A stretch of 64,000 nucleotides of DNA from Amorphoplanes friuliensis DSM 7358 (GCF_000494755.1 NC_022657.1:445501-509500), one strand, 5' to 3'. Shown: positions 25,184 through 34,461, counted from the first letter of the stretch. Numbers and translations are program-made. The notes: generated by a model not told the origin, from the sequence alone.

Positions 25184-25801
25184 ATGGAGTTCGACGAGGT
25201 CCTCCGCCGGCGCCGGATGATCCGCACGTACGACCCGGACCGCCCGGTGCCGCCGGAGCTCGTCGACAAGCTGATCAAGCACGCTCTGCGCGCGCCCTCG
25301 GCCGGCTTCTCGCAGGGCTGGGGCTTCCTCGTGCTCCAGGAGCAGGCCGACCGCGATCTCTACTGGTCGGTGACCGCCCCGGCCGACGAGCCGGCCGCCG
25401 GCTCCTGGCTGGACCGCATGCGCACCGCGCCGCTGATCATCGTGGCGCTCTCCAACAAATCGGTCTATCTCGACCGGTACGCCCAGGCGGACAAGGGCTG
25501 GACCGACCGCGACGAGAGTCGCTGGCCGGTGCCCTACTGGGACATCGACACGGGCTTCGCCGCGCTGCTCATCCACCTGACCGCGGTCAACGAGGAGCTG
25601 GCGTCACTGTTCTTCGGTGTGCCGGCCGAGCGTGTGGGTCCGTTCCGGGAGGCTTTCGGCGTTCCTGAGGAGTTCGTGCCGGTCGGCGCGCTCACCGTCG
25701 GATACCCGGCGGCGGACAAGAGGTCACCGTCACTACGCCGGGGGCACCGCCCGGTGGACGAGGTGGTGCATCATGGCCGATGGGCAGGCTCGCTAGGCTG
25801 A
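25184..25801 (+). CDS. Nitroreductase-family flavoenzyme
   Basis: A 205-residue FMN enzyme. It opens MEFDEVLRRRRMIRTYDP, the usual nitroreductase N-terminus with Arg residues that hold FMN phosphate, followed by LRAPSAGFSQGWGFLVL. The DTGFAALLIHLTAVNEEL helix belongs to the dimer core, and the C-terminal VGYPAADKRSPSLRRGHRP carries the second FMN-binding Arg cluster. It begins one base after the epimerase stop codon, so the two genes are co-transcribed. The physiological substrate is unknown. Confidence 0.88.
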   Translation: MEFDEVLRRRRMIRTYDPDRPVPPELVDKLIKHALRAPSAGFSQGWGFLVLQEQADRDLYWSVTAPADEPAAGSWLDRMRTAPLIIVALSNKSVYLDRYAQADKGWTDRDESRWPVPYWDIDTGFAALLIHLTAVNEELASLFFGVPAERVGPFREAFGVPEEFVPVGALTVGYPAADKRSPSLRRGHRPVDEVVHHGRWAGSLG

Positions 25802-25862
25802 CAGGCATATCGGCCTGCCCGTCGGGTAAGGCGTGCGTGAGGACCGAGGGGAGCGTGCCGTA

Positions 25863-26159
25863 GTGATCTTCAAAGCGGTACGGGACGGAGCGCCGTACCC
25901 CGACCATCACACGACACTCAAGAGGTGGGCCGAGATCCCGCCCCGCCCGATCCGGCTGGCCGACCTGATCACCACCAAGCGCGAGCTCGCGCTGGACAAG
26001 CTGCTGGCCGAGGACTCGACCTTCTACGGCGACCTCTTCCCGCACGTGGTCGAGTGGCACGGCGGTCTCTACCTCGAGGACGGCCTGCACCGTGCGCTGC
26101 GCGCCGCGTTGCAGCAGCGCAACCAGATTCACGCGCGGGTCCTCGTCATCGGCAACTAA
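25863..26159 (+). CDS. Small conserved actinobacterial protein, VapB-antitoxin-like
   Basis: A 98-residue soluble protein. The core LADLITTKRELALDKLLAED, then FYGDLFPHVVEWHGGLYLEDGLHR, is strongly conserved in Streptomyces and relatives in my recollection. Public annotations often call it a VapB-type antitoxin, but no toxin (PIN domain) gene is adjacent here, so a toxin-antitoxin role is doubtful. GTG 25863 is used because homologues start IFKAV directly; GTG upstream at 25833 adds a few charged residues. Confidence 0.65.
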   Translation: MIFKAVRDGAPYPDHHTTLKRWAEIPPRPIRLADLITTKRELALDKLLAEDSTFYGDLFPHVVEWHGGLYLEDGLHRALRAALQQRNQIHARVLVIGN

Positions 26160-26178
26160 CACCGCTAGTTTTGACCGT

Positions 26179-27348
26179 ATGGCCGTCTCACCGCTCGATC
26201 TCCTCGACCTCGACGCCCTGCTGACCGACGAGGAGCGCGACGTCCGCGCGCTCGCCCGCCGGGTGGTCGACGACCGGGTCCGACCCCACATCGCCGGCTG
26301 GTACGAGCGTGGTGAGGTCCCCGTCCGCGACCTCGCCCTCGAGTTCGGCAAGCTCGGCCTCCTCGGCATGCACCTCACCGGGTACGGCTGCGCCGGCGCC
26401 TCCGCGGTCGCGTACGGCCTGGCCTGTCTCGAGCTGGAGGCCGCCGATTCCGGGGTGCGTTCCCTCGTCTCGGTGCAGGGTTCGCTGGCGATGTACGCCA
26501 TCTGGAAATACGGCAGCGAGGACCAGAAGCAGCAGTGGCTGCCCGGCATGGCCGCGGGTGAGCTGATCGGCTGTTTCGGGCTGACCGAGCCCGACCACGG
26601 CTCCGACCCCGGCAACATGGCGACCCGGGCCCGCCGTGACGGCGACGACTGGATCCTGACCGGCGGCAAGATGTGGATCACCAACGCGCCGGTCGCCGAC
26701 GTGGCCGTGATCTGGGCCCGGACCGACGAGGGGGTGGCCGGTTTTGCCGTCCCGACCAGCAGCCCGGGCTTCTCCGCCCGGGAGGTCAAGCTCAAGCTGT
26801 CGCTGCGCGCCTCGGCCACCGGTGAGATCACCCTCGACGACGTCCGCGTGCCCGAATCGGCCCGGCTCCCCGACGCGCGCGGCCTGAAGGCCCCGCTCTC
26901 CTGCCTCACCGAGGCCCGCTTCGGCATCATCTGGGGCGCGCTGGGTGCCGCCCGTGACTGCCTGGACACCGCCCTCGCGTACGCCGGCAGCCGCGAGCAG
27001 TTCGGCCGCCCGATCGCCGGTTTCCAGCTGACCCAGGCCAAACTGGCCGACATGGCCCTCGAGCTGCAGAAGGGCTACCTGCTGGCGTTGCACCTCGGGC
27101 GCCGGCACGACGAGGTGGGTCTGCGCCCCGAGCAGGTCAGCGTGGGCAAGCTCAACAACGTCCGCGAGGCCATCAAGATCGCCCGGGAGTGCCGCACGAT
27201 CCTCGGCGCGAACGGCATCAGCGGCGAGTACCCGGTGCTCAGGCACGCGAACAACCTCGAAAGTGTGCTCACGTACGAGGGAACCTCGGAGATCCACCAG
27301 CTCGTCATCGGGCAGAAATTGACCGGTCTCAACGCGTTCGGCGGCTGA
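26179..27348 (+). CDS. Acyl-CoA dehydrogenase, glutaryl-CoA dehydrogenase-like
   Basis: A 389-residue flavoenzyme of the acyl-CoA dehydrogenase fold. SVQGSLAMYAIWKYGS with a preceding Arg, GCFGLTEPDHGSDPGNM, KLKLSLRASATGEI and TYEGTSEIHQLVIGQ match glutaryl-CoA dehydrogenase; the catalytic Glu is in TYEGT near residue 370 and the Arg contacts the substrate carboxylate. It likely oxidises glutaryl-CoA in lysine/tryptophan breakdown. No other gene of that pathway is near. ATG 26179 follows a TAGTTT box by 7 nt, consistent with a leaderless transcript. Confidence 0.88.
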   Translation: MAVSPLDLLDLDALLTDEERDVRALARRVVDDRVRPHIAGWYERGEVPVRDLALEFGKLGLLGMHLTGYGCAGASAVAYGLACLELEAADSGVRSLVSVQGSLAMYAIWKYGSEDQKQQWLPGMAAGELIGCFGLTEPDHGSDPGNMATRARRDGDDWILTGGKMWITNAPVADVAVIWARTDEGVAGFAVPTSSPGFSAREVKLKLSLRASATGEITLDDVRVPESARLPDARGLKAPLSCLTEARFGIIWGALGAARDCLDTALAYAGSREQFGRPIAGFQLTQAKLADMALELQKGYLLALHLGRRHDEVGLRPEQVSVGKLNNVREAIKIARECRTILGANGISGEYPVLRHANNLESVLTYEGTSEIHQLVIGQKLTGLNAFGG

Positions 27349-27408
27349 CCGCGCTGCGAGTGTCGTACCCCTTCCGTACCGTGGGTGTCACCAAGGGGGT
27401 GAGCACCG

Positions 27409-28146
27409 ATGGCCCAGTCCAGTGAGACCGACGAACCGACACGGGAGTATCCCGAGGTCGAGGACCAGCCCACACCTGCACCGGCGGAGCCCGCGCGCCG
27501 CATGGGCGGCTTCGCCCGTGTTCTCGTCTTCACCGGTGTCGTCTTCGCGCTGATCGTGGCGATGTGCCTCGGCCTGCGCGCGGTCAACGTCCTGCCCAGC
27601 TTCGACAACCCGTTCTCCGACAAGACGACGGACCGCAGCCAGCCCGTGCTGCTGCAGTCGATGCGCGACCTCAGCCGCTACGTCGCAGCCGACGGCACCT
27701 TCCAGGTCATCGTCGACCTGCAGGAAAACAAGGAGAACATCCCCGACTTCCTGCTCAACAAGCGGACGCTCTTCGTCGGCTCGGGCACGGTCGAGGAGTA
27801 CGTCGACTTCAGCACCCTCGCCGAGGGCGCGATCACGGTCAACAACGACGACAAGTCCGTCAAGATCGAGCTGCCCGCACCGCAGCAGGGCCAGGCCGCC
27901 CTCGACATGGAGCGCAGCTACGTCGTGGCCGAGGAGCGCGGCCTGCTCAACCGCATCGGTGGCGCCTTCAGCAGCAACCCCGACCAGCAGCAGCGCGTCT
28001 ACCAGATGGCCCAGCAACGCATCTCCGAGGCGGCGCGCAGCAGTGGCCTCGACCAGCGCGCCCGCGACAACACCCAGAAGATGCTCCAGGGCCTCCTCAC
28101 CAGCCTGGGCTACACCTCGGTGACAGTGACCTTCGCCAGCCCGTAG
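27409..28146 (+). CDS. DUF4230 membrane-anchored protein
   Basis: A 245-residue protein with an acidic cytoplasmic N-terminus of about 35 residues, one transmembrane helix at about residues 38-58 and an exterior domain matching DUF4230 (ADGTFQVIVDLQENKENIPDFL; VGSGTVEEYVDF). The function of the family is not established. Signs of export are the single signal anchor and the absence of cysteines in the exterior domain. GGGGGTGAG lies before the ATG. A three-copy 12-bp repeat and a strong bidirectional hairpin follow the gene. Confidence 0.85.
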   Translation: MAQSSETDEPTREYPEVEDQPTPAPAEPARRMGGFARVLVFTGVVFALIVAMCLGLRAVNVLPSFDNPFSDKTTDRSQPVLLQSMRDLSRYVAADGTFQVIVDLQENKENIPDFLLNKRTLFVGSGTVEEYVDFSTLAEGAITVNNDDKSVKIELPAPQQGQAALDMERSYVVAEERGLLNRIGGAFSSNPDQQQRVYQMAQQRISEAARSSGLDQRARDNTQKMLQGLLTSLGYTSVTVTFASP

Positions 28147-28183
28147 GAGCGCCCGTCAGAGCGCCCGTCAGAGCGCCCGGTCA
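28147..28183. repeat. Three tandem copies of a 12-bp unit
   Basis: GAGCGCCCGTCA occurs at 28147-28158 and 28159-28170, and with one inserted G at 28171-28183, immediately after the DUF4230 stop codon. Confidence 0.8.
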
Positions 28184-28203
28184 ATGGGTCCGTGAAACAG
28201 GGC

Positions 28204-28232
28204 GGCGCCCCTCCCGACGAGGGAGGGGCGCC
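28204..28232. terminator. Bidirectional hairpin terminator
   Basis: GGCGCCCCTCCC (28204-28215) pairs perfectly with GGGAGGGGCGCC (28221-28232) around a GACGA loop. It lies between the convergent DUF4230 and PspC genes and can serve both. No U-tract follows on either strand. Confidence 0.8.
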
Positions 28233-28244
28233 GAACGGTCGAGG

Positions 28245-28436
28245 TCACTCGTTGGGCAGCAGTGCCCAGAGGATGATGTAGATCAGGAACTGCGGGCCGG
28301 GCAGCAGGCAGGACAGGACGAAGATCAGTCGCACCATGCCGGAGGACATCCCGAACCGGCGTGCCAGGCCGGAACAAACACCGGCGATCCGTCGGTCGTC
28401 GCGGGGGCGGGCCAGTCGGCGGGCCAAGTCACTCAC
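28245..28436 (-). CDS. PspC-domain small membrane protein
   Basis: A 63-residue protein covering just the PspC domain: basic RRLARPRDDRRIAGVCSGLARRFG, then SGMVRLIFVLSCLLPGPQFLIYIILWALLP as the membrane segment (about residues 32-60). PspC-type proteins act in membrane-stress sensing; this short stand-alone form is common in actinobacteria and its target is unknown. GTG 28436 is chosen because TGGAG lies just upstream and the coding then starts with the conserved part; upstream in-frame codons read as nonconserved. Confidence 0.82.
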   Translation of the reverse strand: MSDLARRLARPRDDRRIAGVCSGLARRFGMSSGMVRLIFVLSCLLPGPQFLIYIILWALLPNE

Positions 28437-28648
28437 TCCACTCAGTTCTGGTTGCGGCCCTGCGCCGCAACCATGTTCAACGGTAGGTGCCCGGCGCGAC
28501 TCCGCCCTCGATCCTGAGGTGGAGAAGCGCATTCGCATTCCCGTAAGGGCTACCCGTACCCCGTGTGAAACCACTGTTAACATCGGGGCAAATTCCGCCC
28601 CCTGACGCCCTGTCACCGGGGGCGGTTCAGGTGGGAGGGGATGTCTCG

Positions 28649-30709
28649 GTGACACTCGCCGTGCTGTGCGGGAGCACCGGCAACGACCTCGATCCGGGTG
28701 CGGCCCGCCGGCTCGCCGACGAGCTCACGGCGGCGCTGACCGCGGCCGGAGCCACCGCGGTCGTGCCGGTGAACGGCCTCGATGTCGCCGGTCAGCTCCG
28801 GGAGATCGCCAGGATCGCCGCGGACGCAAACGGGCCCGTGCTGCTGTGCGCGGACAACCTTGTCGCGCATCCGAGCCTGCTGTGGACCCTGGCCACCGAG
28901 CCGGCCGGTCGCAGCACCGCCCTGGTTGTCGCCGAGGACGGCGGTGACCTCCGCGAGGAGCGCGGCCGTCTGGTGGCCGCGACCGACGGCACCTCCCGTT
29001 TTCTGGGTGCCATCTCGATCGCTCCGGCCGACCTGCCCATCCTTGCCGCGAGTGCTGCCCGCGCGGCCGGAGACTCGGGGTTCGGCTCCGGCCCTGTGGG
29101 CCACCTGCCGGCATCGGGTGGGCCGCCCGCCGCGACCGCCGCGATCACGGATCCGGCGTCCCGCAGTTCAGCCGGCCGGGATGCTGTGGATGTTCTGCTG
29201 CCGGAGCTGCTCGCCGGGGGGCTCGTGCCCATCGCGACGCGGGTGCGGCTGCTGCATGCCGAGCGGGTGCACACCGACGCCGAGCTGACCGCCGCGCGGG
29301 CCGCGGTCGCCGCCGTCGACGAGGACTCCGCCCTGCTGCGGCTGGCGGTCAAGGAAAAAGACGACTTCTTCACCACGTACGCGGTCAGCAACTGGTCGCC
29401 CCTGGTCACCAAGTGGTGTGCCCGCCTCGGTCTCAGCCCGAGCGGCGTCACGGCGCTGTCGGTGCTGTTCGCCGTGGCCGCGGCGCTGGCGTTCTGGCAG
29501 GCCTCCCGGCCCGCGATGATCGCCGGTGCGGTGCTGCTCTACCTGGGATTTGTGCTCGACTGCGTGGACGGGCAGCTGGCCCGGTACACCCGGCGGTTCG
29601 GGGCGTTCGGCGGCTGGCTGGACACGATGGCGGACCGGGCGAAGGAGTACGCGGTCTACGCCGGTCTCGCGGCCGGTGCCGAGCGGGCCGGGCTGCCCTT
29701 CGCCTGGCCGCTGGCGATCACCGCGATCCTGCTGCAGACCGTGCGGCACATGACCGACACCTGGTACGGCGCACTGCACGACGAGGCGGCCGCCCGGCAG
29801 TCAGTCGGCACCGCGGGCAACACCGATGCCGGTGGCGGTGTGGGTGCGCGGCTGAGCCGTGCGTCCAACCGTGTGCAGGCCGACACCGGCTCGGCCGCGT
29901 ACTGGTTGAAGCGGATCGTGGTCTTCCCGATCGGCGAGCGCTGGGCCCTGATCGCCGTGCTGGCGGCGCTGAGCAACGGACGGGTCGCCCTGACCGCGGT
30001 GGTGGTCTGGGGGTTGCTTGCTGCGGCGTACACGCTGGGTCTGCGCTCTTTGCGGTCGCTCTCGATGCGTGTCGGTGTGCTGGACACGGTCGACACTTCG
30101 CAGCACCGCGACGACGGGCTGCTGGTGCGGGCGGTGCTGAGTGCCGCCAAGGTCAAGGCGCCGCTGGCGGCGACCCTGGTGGCGGCTCTGGCGCCGCTGG
30201 TGCTGGTGGCCGCGGTGCTGGCGGGTCTCGTGCCGCTCGGCACCGAGTACGGCACCTGGGTCAACGGTGACGTACTGGTGCCGCTGGTCCGCGCCGACGG
30301 TGGCGCGGCGATCGCGCTGGTGGTGACCGCGGTCCTGGTGCTCGGCGCGGGTCTGGTGGCCCGGTCCCGGCACGGCGGGCCGCTCGACTGGCTGATCCCG
30401 GCCGGTCTGCGGGCGGCCGAATACCTGGTCGTGGTGGCCGTCGGACTGCTCTGCTCGGTGCCGCCGCCAGTTGTTTACCTGCTGTTGTTCGTCCTGGCAC
30501 TCCAGCACTACGACCTGACCGCCCGGATGGAGAAGGGTGCCCCGGACGTGTCCACGCACGCCTGGTTCGGCTGGGACGGCCGGGTCGTGCTGCTCGTGGT
30601 GTGTGCTCTGTCCGGGGTGGCGACGATGGGGGAGTTGCTGCTCGCTGTCGCCGTGGGCGGCGCCTTCCTGGTGGGGGCGGTCAGGGACTGGAGATCCGGA
30701 GGTTCGTAG
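28649..30709 (+). CDS. CDP-alcohol phosphatidyltransferase with degenerate nucleotidyltransferase-like N-domain and DUF5941-like C-domain
   Basis: A 686-residue protein. Residues 1-225 resemble a sugar-nucleotidyltransferase fold (LLCADNLVAHPSLLWTL, FLGAISIAPADLPIL) but lack a clear nucleotide-binding GxGxRx(n)K signature. A KEKDDFFTTYAVSNWSP linker follows. Residues 250-430 are a CDP-alcohol phosphatidyltransferase with the full motif starting DCVDGQLAR at about residue 304 and completed by GGWLDTMAD. The remainder is multi-pass membrane sequence, DUF5941-like in my recollection. The order resembles archaeal IPCT-DIPPS fusions. GGGAGGGG precedes GTG 28649. Its stop overlaps the next gene by one base (TAGTG), so a joint role in a membrane-linked phosphopolymer or phospholipid is inferred. 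Confidence 0.8.
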   Translation: MTLAVLCGSTGNDLDPGAARRLADELTAALTAAGATAVVPVNGLDVAGQLREIARIAADANGPVLLCADNLVAHPSLLWTLATEPAGRSTALVVAEDGGDLREERGRLVAATDGTSRFLGAISIAPADLPILAASAARAAGDSGFGSGPVGHLPASGGPPAATAAITDPASRSSAGRDAVDVLLPELLAGGLVPIATRVRLLHAERVHTDAELTAARAAVAAVDEDSALLRLAVKEKDDFFTTYAVSNWSPLVTKWCARLGLSPSGVTALSVLFAVAAALAFWQASRPAMIAGAVLLYLGFVLDCVDGQLARYTRRFGAFGGWLDTMADRAKEYAVYAGLAAGAERAGLPFAWPLAITAILLQTVRHMTDTWYGALHDEAAARQSVGTAGNTDAGGGVGARLSRASNRVQADTGSAAYWLKRIVVFPIGERWALIAVLAALSNGRVALTAVVVWGLLAAAYTLGLRSLRSLSMRVGVLDTVDTSQHRDDGLLVRAVLSAAKVKAPLAATLVAALAPLVLVAAVLAGLVPLGTEYGTWVNGDVLVPLVRADGGAAIALVVTAVLVLGAGLVARSRHGGPLDWLIPAGLRAAEYLVVVAVGLLCSVPPPVVYLLLFVLALQHYDLTARMEKGAPDVSTHAWFGWDGRVVLLVVCALSGVATMGELLLAVAVGGAFLVGAVRDWRSGGS

Positions 30710-32883
30710 TGCCCCTGCTCAGCGTGGTGCTGCCGGTCCACAGGGTGCAGGGCTATCTGCGCCAGTGCCTCGACTCACTGCTCGAGCAGGTCTTCACGGA
30801 CTTCGAGGTGGTCGCCGTCGACGACTGCTCACCGGACAACAGCGGCGCGATCCTCGCCGAGTACGCGGCGCGTGACCCGCGTATCCGGGTGGTCACGCTG
30901 ACGGAGAACGTCGGCCTGGGCCGCGCCCGCAACATCGGGCTCGACCAGGCCACCGGCGACTACGTCTGGTTCGTCGACAGCGACGACTGGCTGGCCCGGG
31001 GCGCTCTGACCGCGGTCGCCGACCGGCTCACCGACACGGACGCCGACGTGCTGGTCGTGGGGTTCGACCGCGTGCACTGGGACGGGCGCGTGGCCCGGCC
31101 GGGTGCCGGTTCGCTGCTGTCCACCGCGCCGCGGACGTTCACGGTCGCCGAGTGGCCCCGCGTGCTGTCCGTGCTGCACGTCGCCTGGAACAAGATTGTC
31201 CGCCGGGAGCTGCTGATCAGACTCGGTCTGCGCTTCGAGTCCGGATGGTACGAGGACGTCTCGTTCACCTTCCCCGTGCTGGCGGCGGCGGACCGGATCA
31301 GCGCGCTGGGCCGCACCTGCGTGCACTACCGGCAGCGGCGGACCGGGGCCATCACGCGTACGGTCGGTGACCGGCATTTTGAGATCTTCGATCACTGGGC
31401 ACACGCGTTTGCGCTGGTCGAGAAGTACGCCGAGCAGCCGGAGGTGATCCGGCCGCAGCTCTTCCAGCGGATGATGTGGCACTACGTGACCGTGCTGCGC
31501 AATCCCGAGCGGATGCCGCAGGGCTCGCGGCGGCGCTTCTTCGACCGGATCGTCGAGGACTTCCACCGGTACCGGCCGGACAGCGGGTATGAGCCGCCAC
31601 CGGGACCGATGGGTCTGCGGTTGCGGCTGATCGAGCGGCGGTCGTTCCTGTCGTTCCGGGTGCTGGACCGGGCGGTGGCCGTGGCGAAGACCCTGAACCG
31701 CCGGCGGCGGGTGCCGGCCCTGAAGCTGCGCGGCCTGACCAAGCGACTGCGCCAAGCCGCCTACCGGGGCTATTACCAGCTGCAACTGCGGCTACCGGTG
31801 GACGACAAACTCGCGCTGTACGCCGCGTACTGGTACCGCGGGGTGACCTGCAACCCGGCGGCGATCTCCCGGAAGGCCGCCGAGCTGGCGCCGGACGTGC
31901 ACAACGTGTGGGTCGTCGGCCGGGCGCGGGCCCGCTCGGTCCCGCCGGGCACCGATTACGTGATCGCCGGCTCACTGCCGTACTACCGTGCGCTGGCGCG
32001 GTCCCGCTGGCTGATCAATAACGTCAACTGGCCGAACTGGGTGGTCAAGCGGGACGGCGCCGTCCACCTGATGACCCACCACGGGACCCCGCTCAAGATG
32101 ATGGGCCTCGACCAGGTGGACCACCCCGCGGCGGCCAAGGACCAGGACTTCCACGCCCAGATGCGCCGCGCGGACCGCTGGGACTTCAGCCTCTCGGCCA
32201 ACGCGCACACCACGGTGGCCTGGGAGCGTGCCTACCCCTGCGGTTACGAGACCCTCGAGTCCGGCTATCCGCGCAACGACCGGCTCGCTGCCGCCTCACC
32301 CGGCGAGACCGCCTCGGTACGCGCAAAGCTCGGCATCGCGCCGACGGAACGTGTTGTCCTCTACACGCCCACACACCGCGAGTGGCTACCGCTGGGTCAG
32401 CAGGTGCTGGACGTGGAGGCGCTGGCCGACCAGCTCGGCCCGGACACGGTGCTGCTCGTCCGGGCGCACTACTTCTACGTCGCGCCCGAGCAGAAGTCGC
32501 CGGCGCGGCGCGGGCGGATCGTGGACGTGTCGGCGCACCCGGTCGTCGAGGACCTCTATCTGGCCGCCGACGTGATGATGACCGACTACTCGTCGGCGAT
32601 GTTCGATTTTGCCGTCCTGGACCGCCCGCTGGTGATCTTCGCGCCGGACTGGGAGGCGTACCGGGAGCTCCGCGGTGTGTACTTCGACCTGATGGATCTT
32701 CCGCCGGGTGTGGTCGCGCGGACCTTCGCCGACCTGGTCGCCGTTTTTGCCACCGAGGCGTACGCGACCAGGGAGGCGGCGGCTCTGCGGGCCCGCTTCC
32801 GGGAGCGTTTCTGCTACCTCGACGACGGCCGGGCGGCGGAACGGGTAGTGCGCCGCGTGTTACTGGGCGATTCCGGGAAGTAA
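30709..32883 (+). CDS. Bifunctional GT2 glycosyltransferase / CDP-glycerol glycerophosphotransferase-like
   Basis: A 724-residue cytoplasmic or membrane-associated enzyme. Residues 1-230 are a GT-A family 2 domain: LLSVVLPVHRVQGYLRQCL, VAVDDCSPDNSG and WFVDSDDWL (DxD). Residues 375-720 are a TagB/TagF-like Glyphos_transf domain: HLMTHHGTPLKMMGLD (catalytic His), VLYTPTHREW, VVEDLYLAADVMMTDYSSAMFD (in parts) and the YRELRGVYFDL acceptor segment. Such proteins build wall teichoic acid or other poly(alditol phosphate) chains. GGAGG precedes the GTG, which overlaps the previous stop by one base. A TagGH-like exporter lies 8 kb downstream. Confidence 0.88.
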   Translation: MPLLSVVLPVHRVQGYLRQCLDSLLEQVFTDFEVVAVDDCSPDNSGAILAEYAARDPRIRVVTLTENVGLGRARNIGLDQATGDYVWFVDSDDWLARGALTAVADRLTDTDADVLVVGFDRVHWDGRVARPGAGSLLSTAPRTFTVAEWPRVLSVLHVAWNKIVRRELLIRLGLRFESGWYEDVSFTFPVLAAADRISALGRTCVHYRQRRTGAITRTVGDRHFEIFDHWAHAFALVEKYAEQPEVIRPQLFQRMMWHYVTVLRNPERMPQGSRRRFFDRIVEDFHRYRPDSGYEPPPGPMGLRLRLIERRSFLSFRVLDRAVAVAKTLNRRRRVPALKLRGLTKRLRQAAYRGYYQLQLRLPVDDKLALYAAYWYRGVTCNPAAISRKAAELAPDVHNVWVVGRARARSVPPGTDYVIAGSLPYYRALARSRWLINNVNWPNWVVKRDGAVHLMTHHGTPLKMMGLDQVDHPAAAKDQDFHAQMRRADRWDFSLSANAHTTVAWERAYPCGYETLESGYPRNDRLAAASPGETASVRAKLGIAPTERVVLYTPTHREWLPLGQQVLDVEALADQLGPDTVLLVRAHYFYVAPEQKSPARRGRIVDVSAHPVVEDLYLAADVMMTDYSSAMFDFAVLDRPLVIFAPDWEAYRELRGVYFDLMDLPPGVVARTFADLVAVFATEAYATREAAALRARFRERFCYLDDGRAAERVVRRVLLGDSGK

Positions 32884-33097
32884 ATCTTGAGGACACCGCC
32901 GCGCCGCCGCTGAAGGCGTCCGGCCGGGCCTCGTGCACCGCCACCTGCGCAGACGATGCATTTGGTTGATCTTGTGACGTCCATAAATGGGTGACGATCC
33001 GGTGACTGTCGGCAAATGGCACGTTCACCCGATGGCAGGCATCGATGGGTGTGGTCACGCTAAGCCATCGTCGCAGCTCAAACGCAGGAGGTTGACG

Positions 33098-34396
33098 GTG
33101 TCCACCGTCGCGCTCAAGGACGTCACCAAGGTCTGGCCGGACGGTACGGTCGCGGTCGACAAGGTCAGCCTGGACGTCGAGGACGGCGAGTTCCTGGTCC
33201 TCCTCGGGCCGTCCGGCTGCGGTAAGTCGACCATCCTGCGCATGATCGCCGGGCTGGAGGATCCCTCCGCCGGCGCCATCCTGCTCAACGGCGAACCCGT
33301 CATGGACCTCGCACCCCGCGATCGCCAGATCGCCATGGTCTTCCAGGACTTCGCGCTCTATCCGCACATGACCGTGGGCGACAACATCGGCTTCCCGCTG
33401 AAGCTCTCGGGTGTCGAGCCGGTGCCCCGCGGCGAGCGGATCGGCGACGTGGCCAGCGCGCTGGGCATCGGCGACGTGCTCGCGCGCAAGCCCGGGCAGC
33501 TCTCCGGCGGTCAGCGCCAGCGGGTCGCCATGGGCCGGGCCATCGTGCGCCGCCCCGGCCTCTTCCTGATGGACGAGCCGCTGTCCAACCTCGACAGCGG
33601 CCTGCGGGCCGAGCTGCGCGCCGAGATCACCGGACTGACCCGTGAGCTGGGCGTCACCACGATGTACGTCACCCACGACCAGGCCGAGGCGCTGACCATG
33701 GCCGACCGCGTGGCGATCATGCGCAAGGGTGTGCTGCAGGACCTGGGCACCCCGACCGAGGTGTACGGCCGCCCCGCCACGCTCTACGTCGCGGCGTTCC
33801 TCGGCGCACCCCGGATGAACCTCCTCGAGGCCTCGGTCTACGTGCACCTCGACCGTTACATCGCCCTCAACCTCGGTGAGCAGGCGCTCTACCTGCCCTG
33901 GACCGACATCCGGGCGCGGGCCATCGCGCACTACCACGGCGAGCGCATCGTCGTCGGCATGCGGGCCGAGGCCCTCACCCCGGTCGCCCCCGACACCCCG
34001 GGCGACGTGCTGCAGGGGCGCATCCGCTATCTCGAGCACCACGGGCACGAGTCGCTGGCGTTCCTGGACATCGGTGCGACGGCCATCGTCGTCGACGAGC
34101 TCGGCGGCGCGGTCACCGAGACGAACACCGAGACGGGCGCCCTCAAGCGCATCGGGGGAGCGCTCCAGCGGCTCACCGGCCGGGGCGACAAGGCGGTCCT
34201 CGAGCGTGAGGACCCCGAGAAGACCTCGGTGCTCAGCGACCCGGGCCGGCACCACCGGCGCCCGGCCGAGCTGGCTGTGCGGCTGGCGCCGTACCCGGCC
34301 GTTTCACCGGGTCACCCGCTCGCGATCAGCGTGCGGATGGACGCTCTGCATTTCTTCGACGAACGCGGTGACCGCATCGACGTCGGTTGGCGCTGA
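33098..34396 (+). CDS. Sugar ABC importer ATP-binding protein (MsiK/UgpC/MalK type), orphan
   Basis: A 432-residue ATPase. Walker A is GPSGCGKST near residue 37, the Q-loop is VFQDFALYPHMTV, the signature is LSGGQRQRV, Walker B is LFLMDEPLSNLDS and the switch is VTHDQAEA. Residues 240-432 are the regulatory TOBE/OB region typical of MalK, here interrupted by a charged insert of about 50 residues (ETGALKRIGGAL... to DPGRHH). No permease or binding protein is adjacent. In Streptomyces the shared ATPase MsiK is likewise unlinked and serves several sugar importers, so the same role is plausible. GCAGGAGG lies 6 nt before GTG 33098. Confidence 0.88.
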   Translation: MSTVALKDVTKVWPDGTVAVDKVSLDVEDGEFLVLLGPSGCGKSTILRMIAGLEDPSAGAILLNGEPVMDLAPRDRQIAMVFQDFALYPHMTVGDNIGFPLKLSGVEPVPRGERIGDVASALGIGDVLARKPGQLSGGQRQRVAMGRAIVRRPGLFLMDEPLSNLDSGLRAELRAEITGLTRELGVTTMYVTHDQAEALTMADRVAIMRKGVLQDLGTPTEVYGRPATLYVAAFLGAPRMNLLEASVYVHLDRYIALNLGEQALYLPWTDIRARAIAHYHGERIVVGMRAEALTPVAPDTPGDVLQGRIRYLEHHGHESLAFLDIGATAIVVDELGGAVTETNTETGALKRIGGALQRLTGRGDKAVLEREDPEKTSVLSDPGRHHRRPAELAVRLAPYPAVSPGHPLAISVRMDALHFFDERGDRIDVGWR

Positions 34397-34461
34397 AACT
34401 CGGATTTTCGGTGGTTCTTGCGGCTGCCACGGAGGCGGTACACAGCGTAAGCTGCTCGGCG

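Noticed and set aside
25863-26159. Toxin-antitoxin system
   Set aside because: The VapB-like label rests on family naming only. There is no toxin gene next to it, and the neighbours are metabolic.
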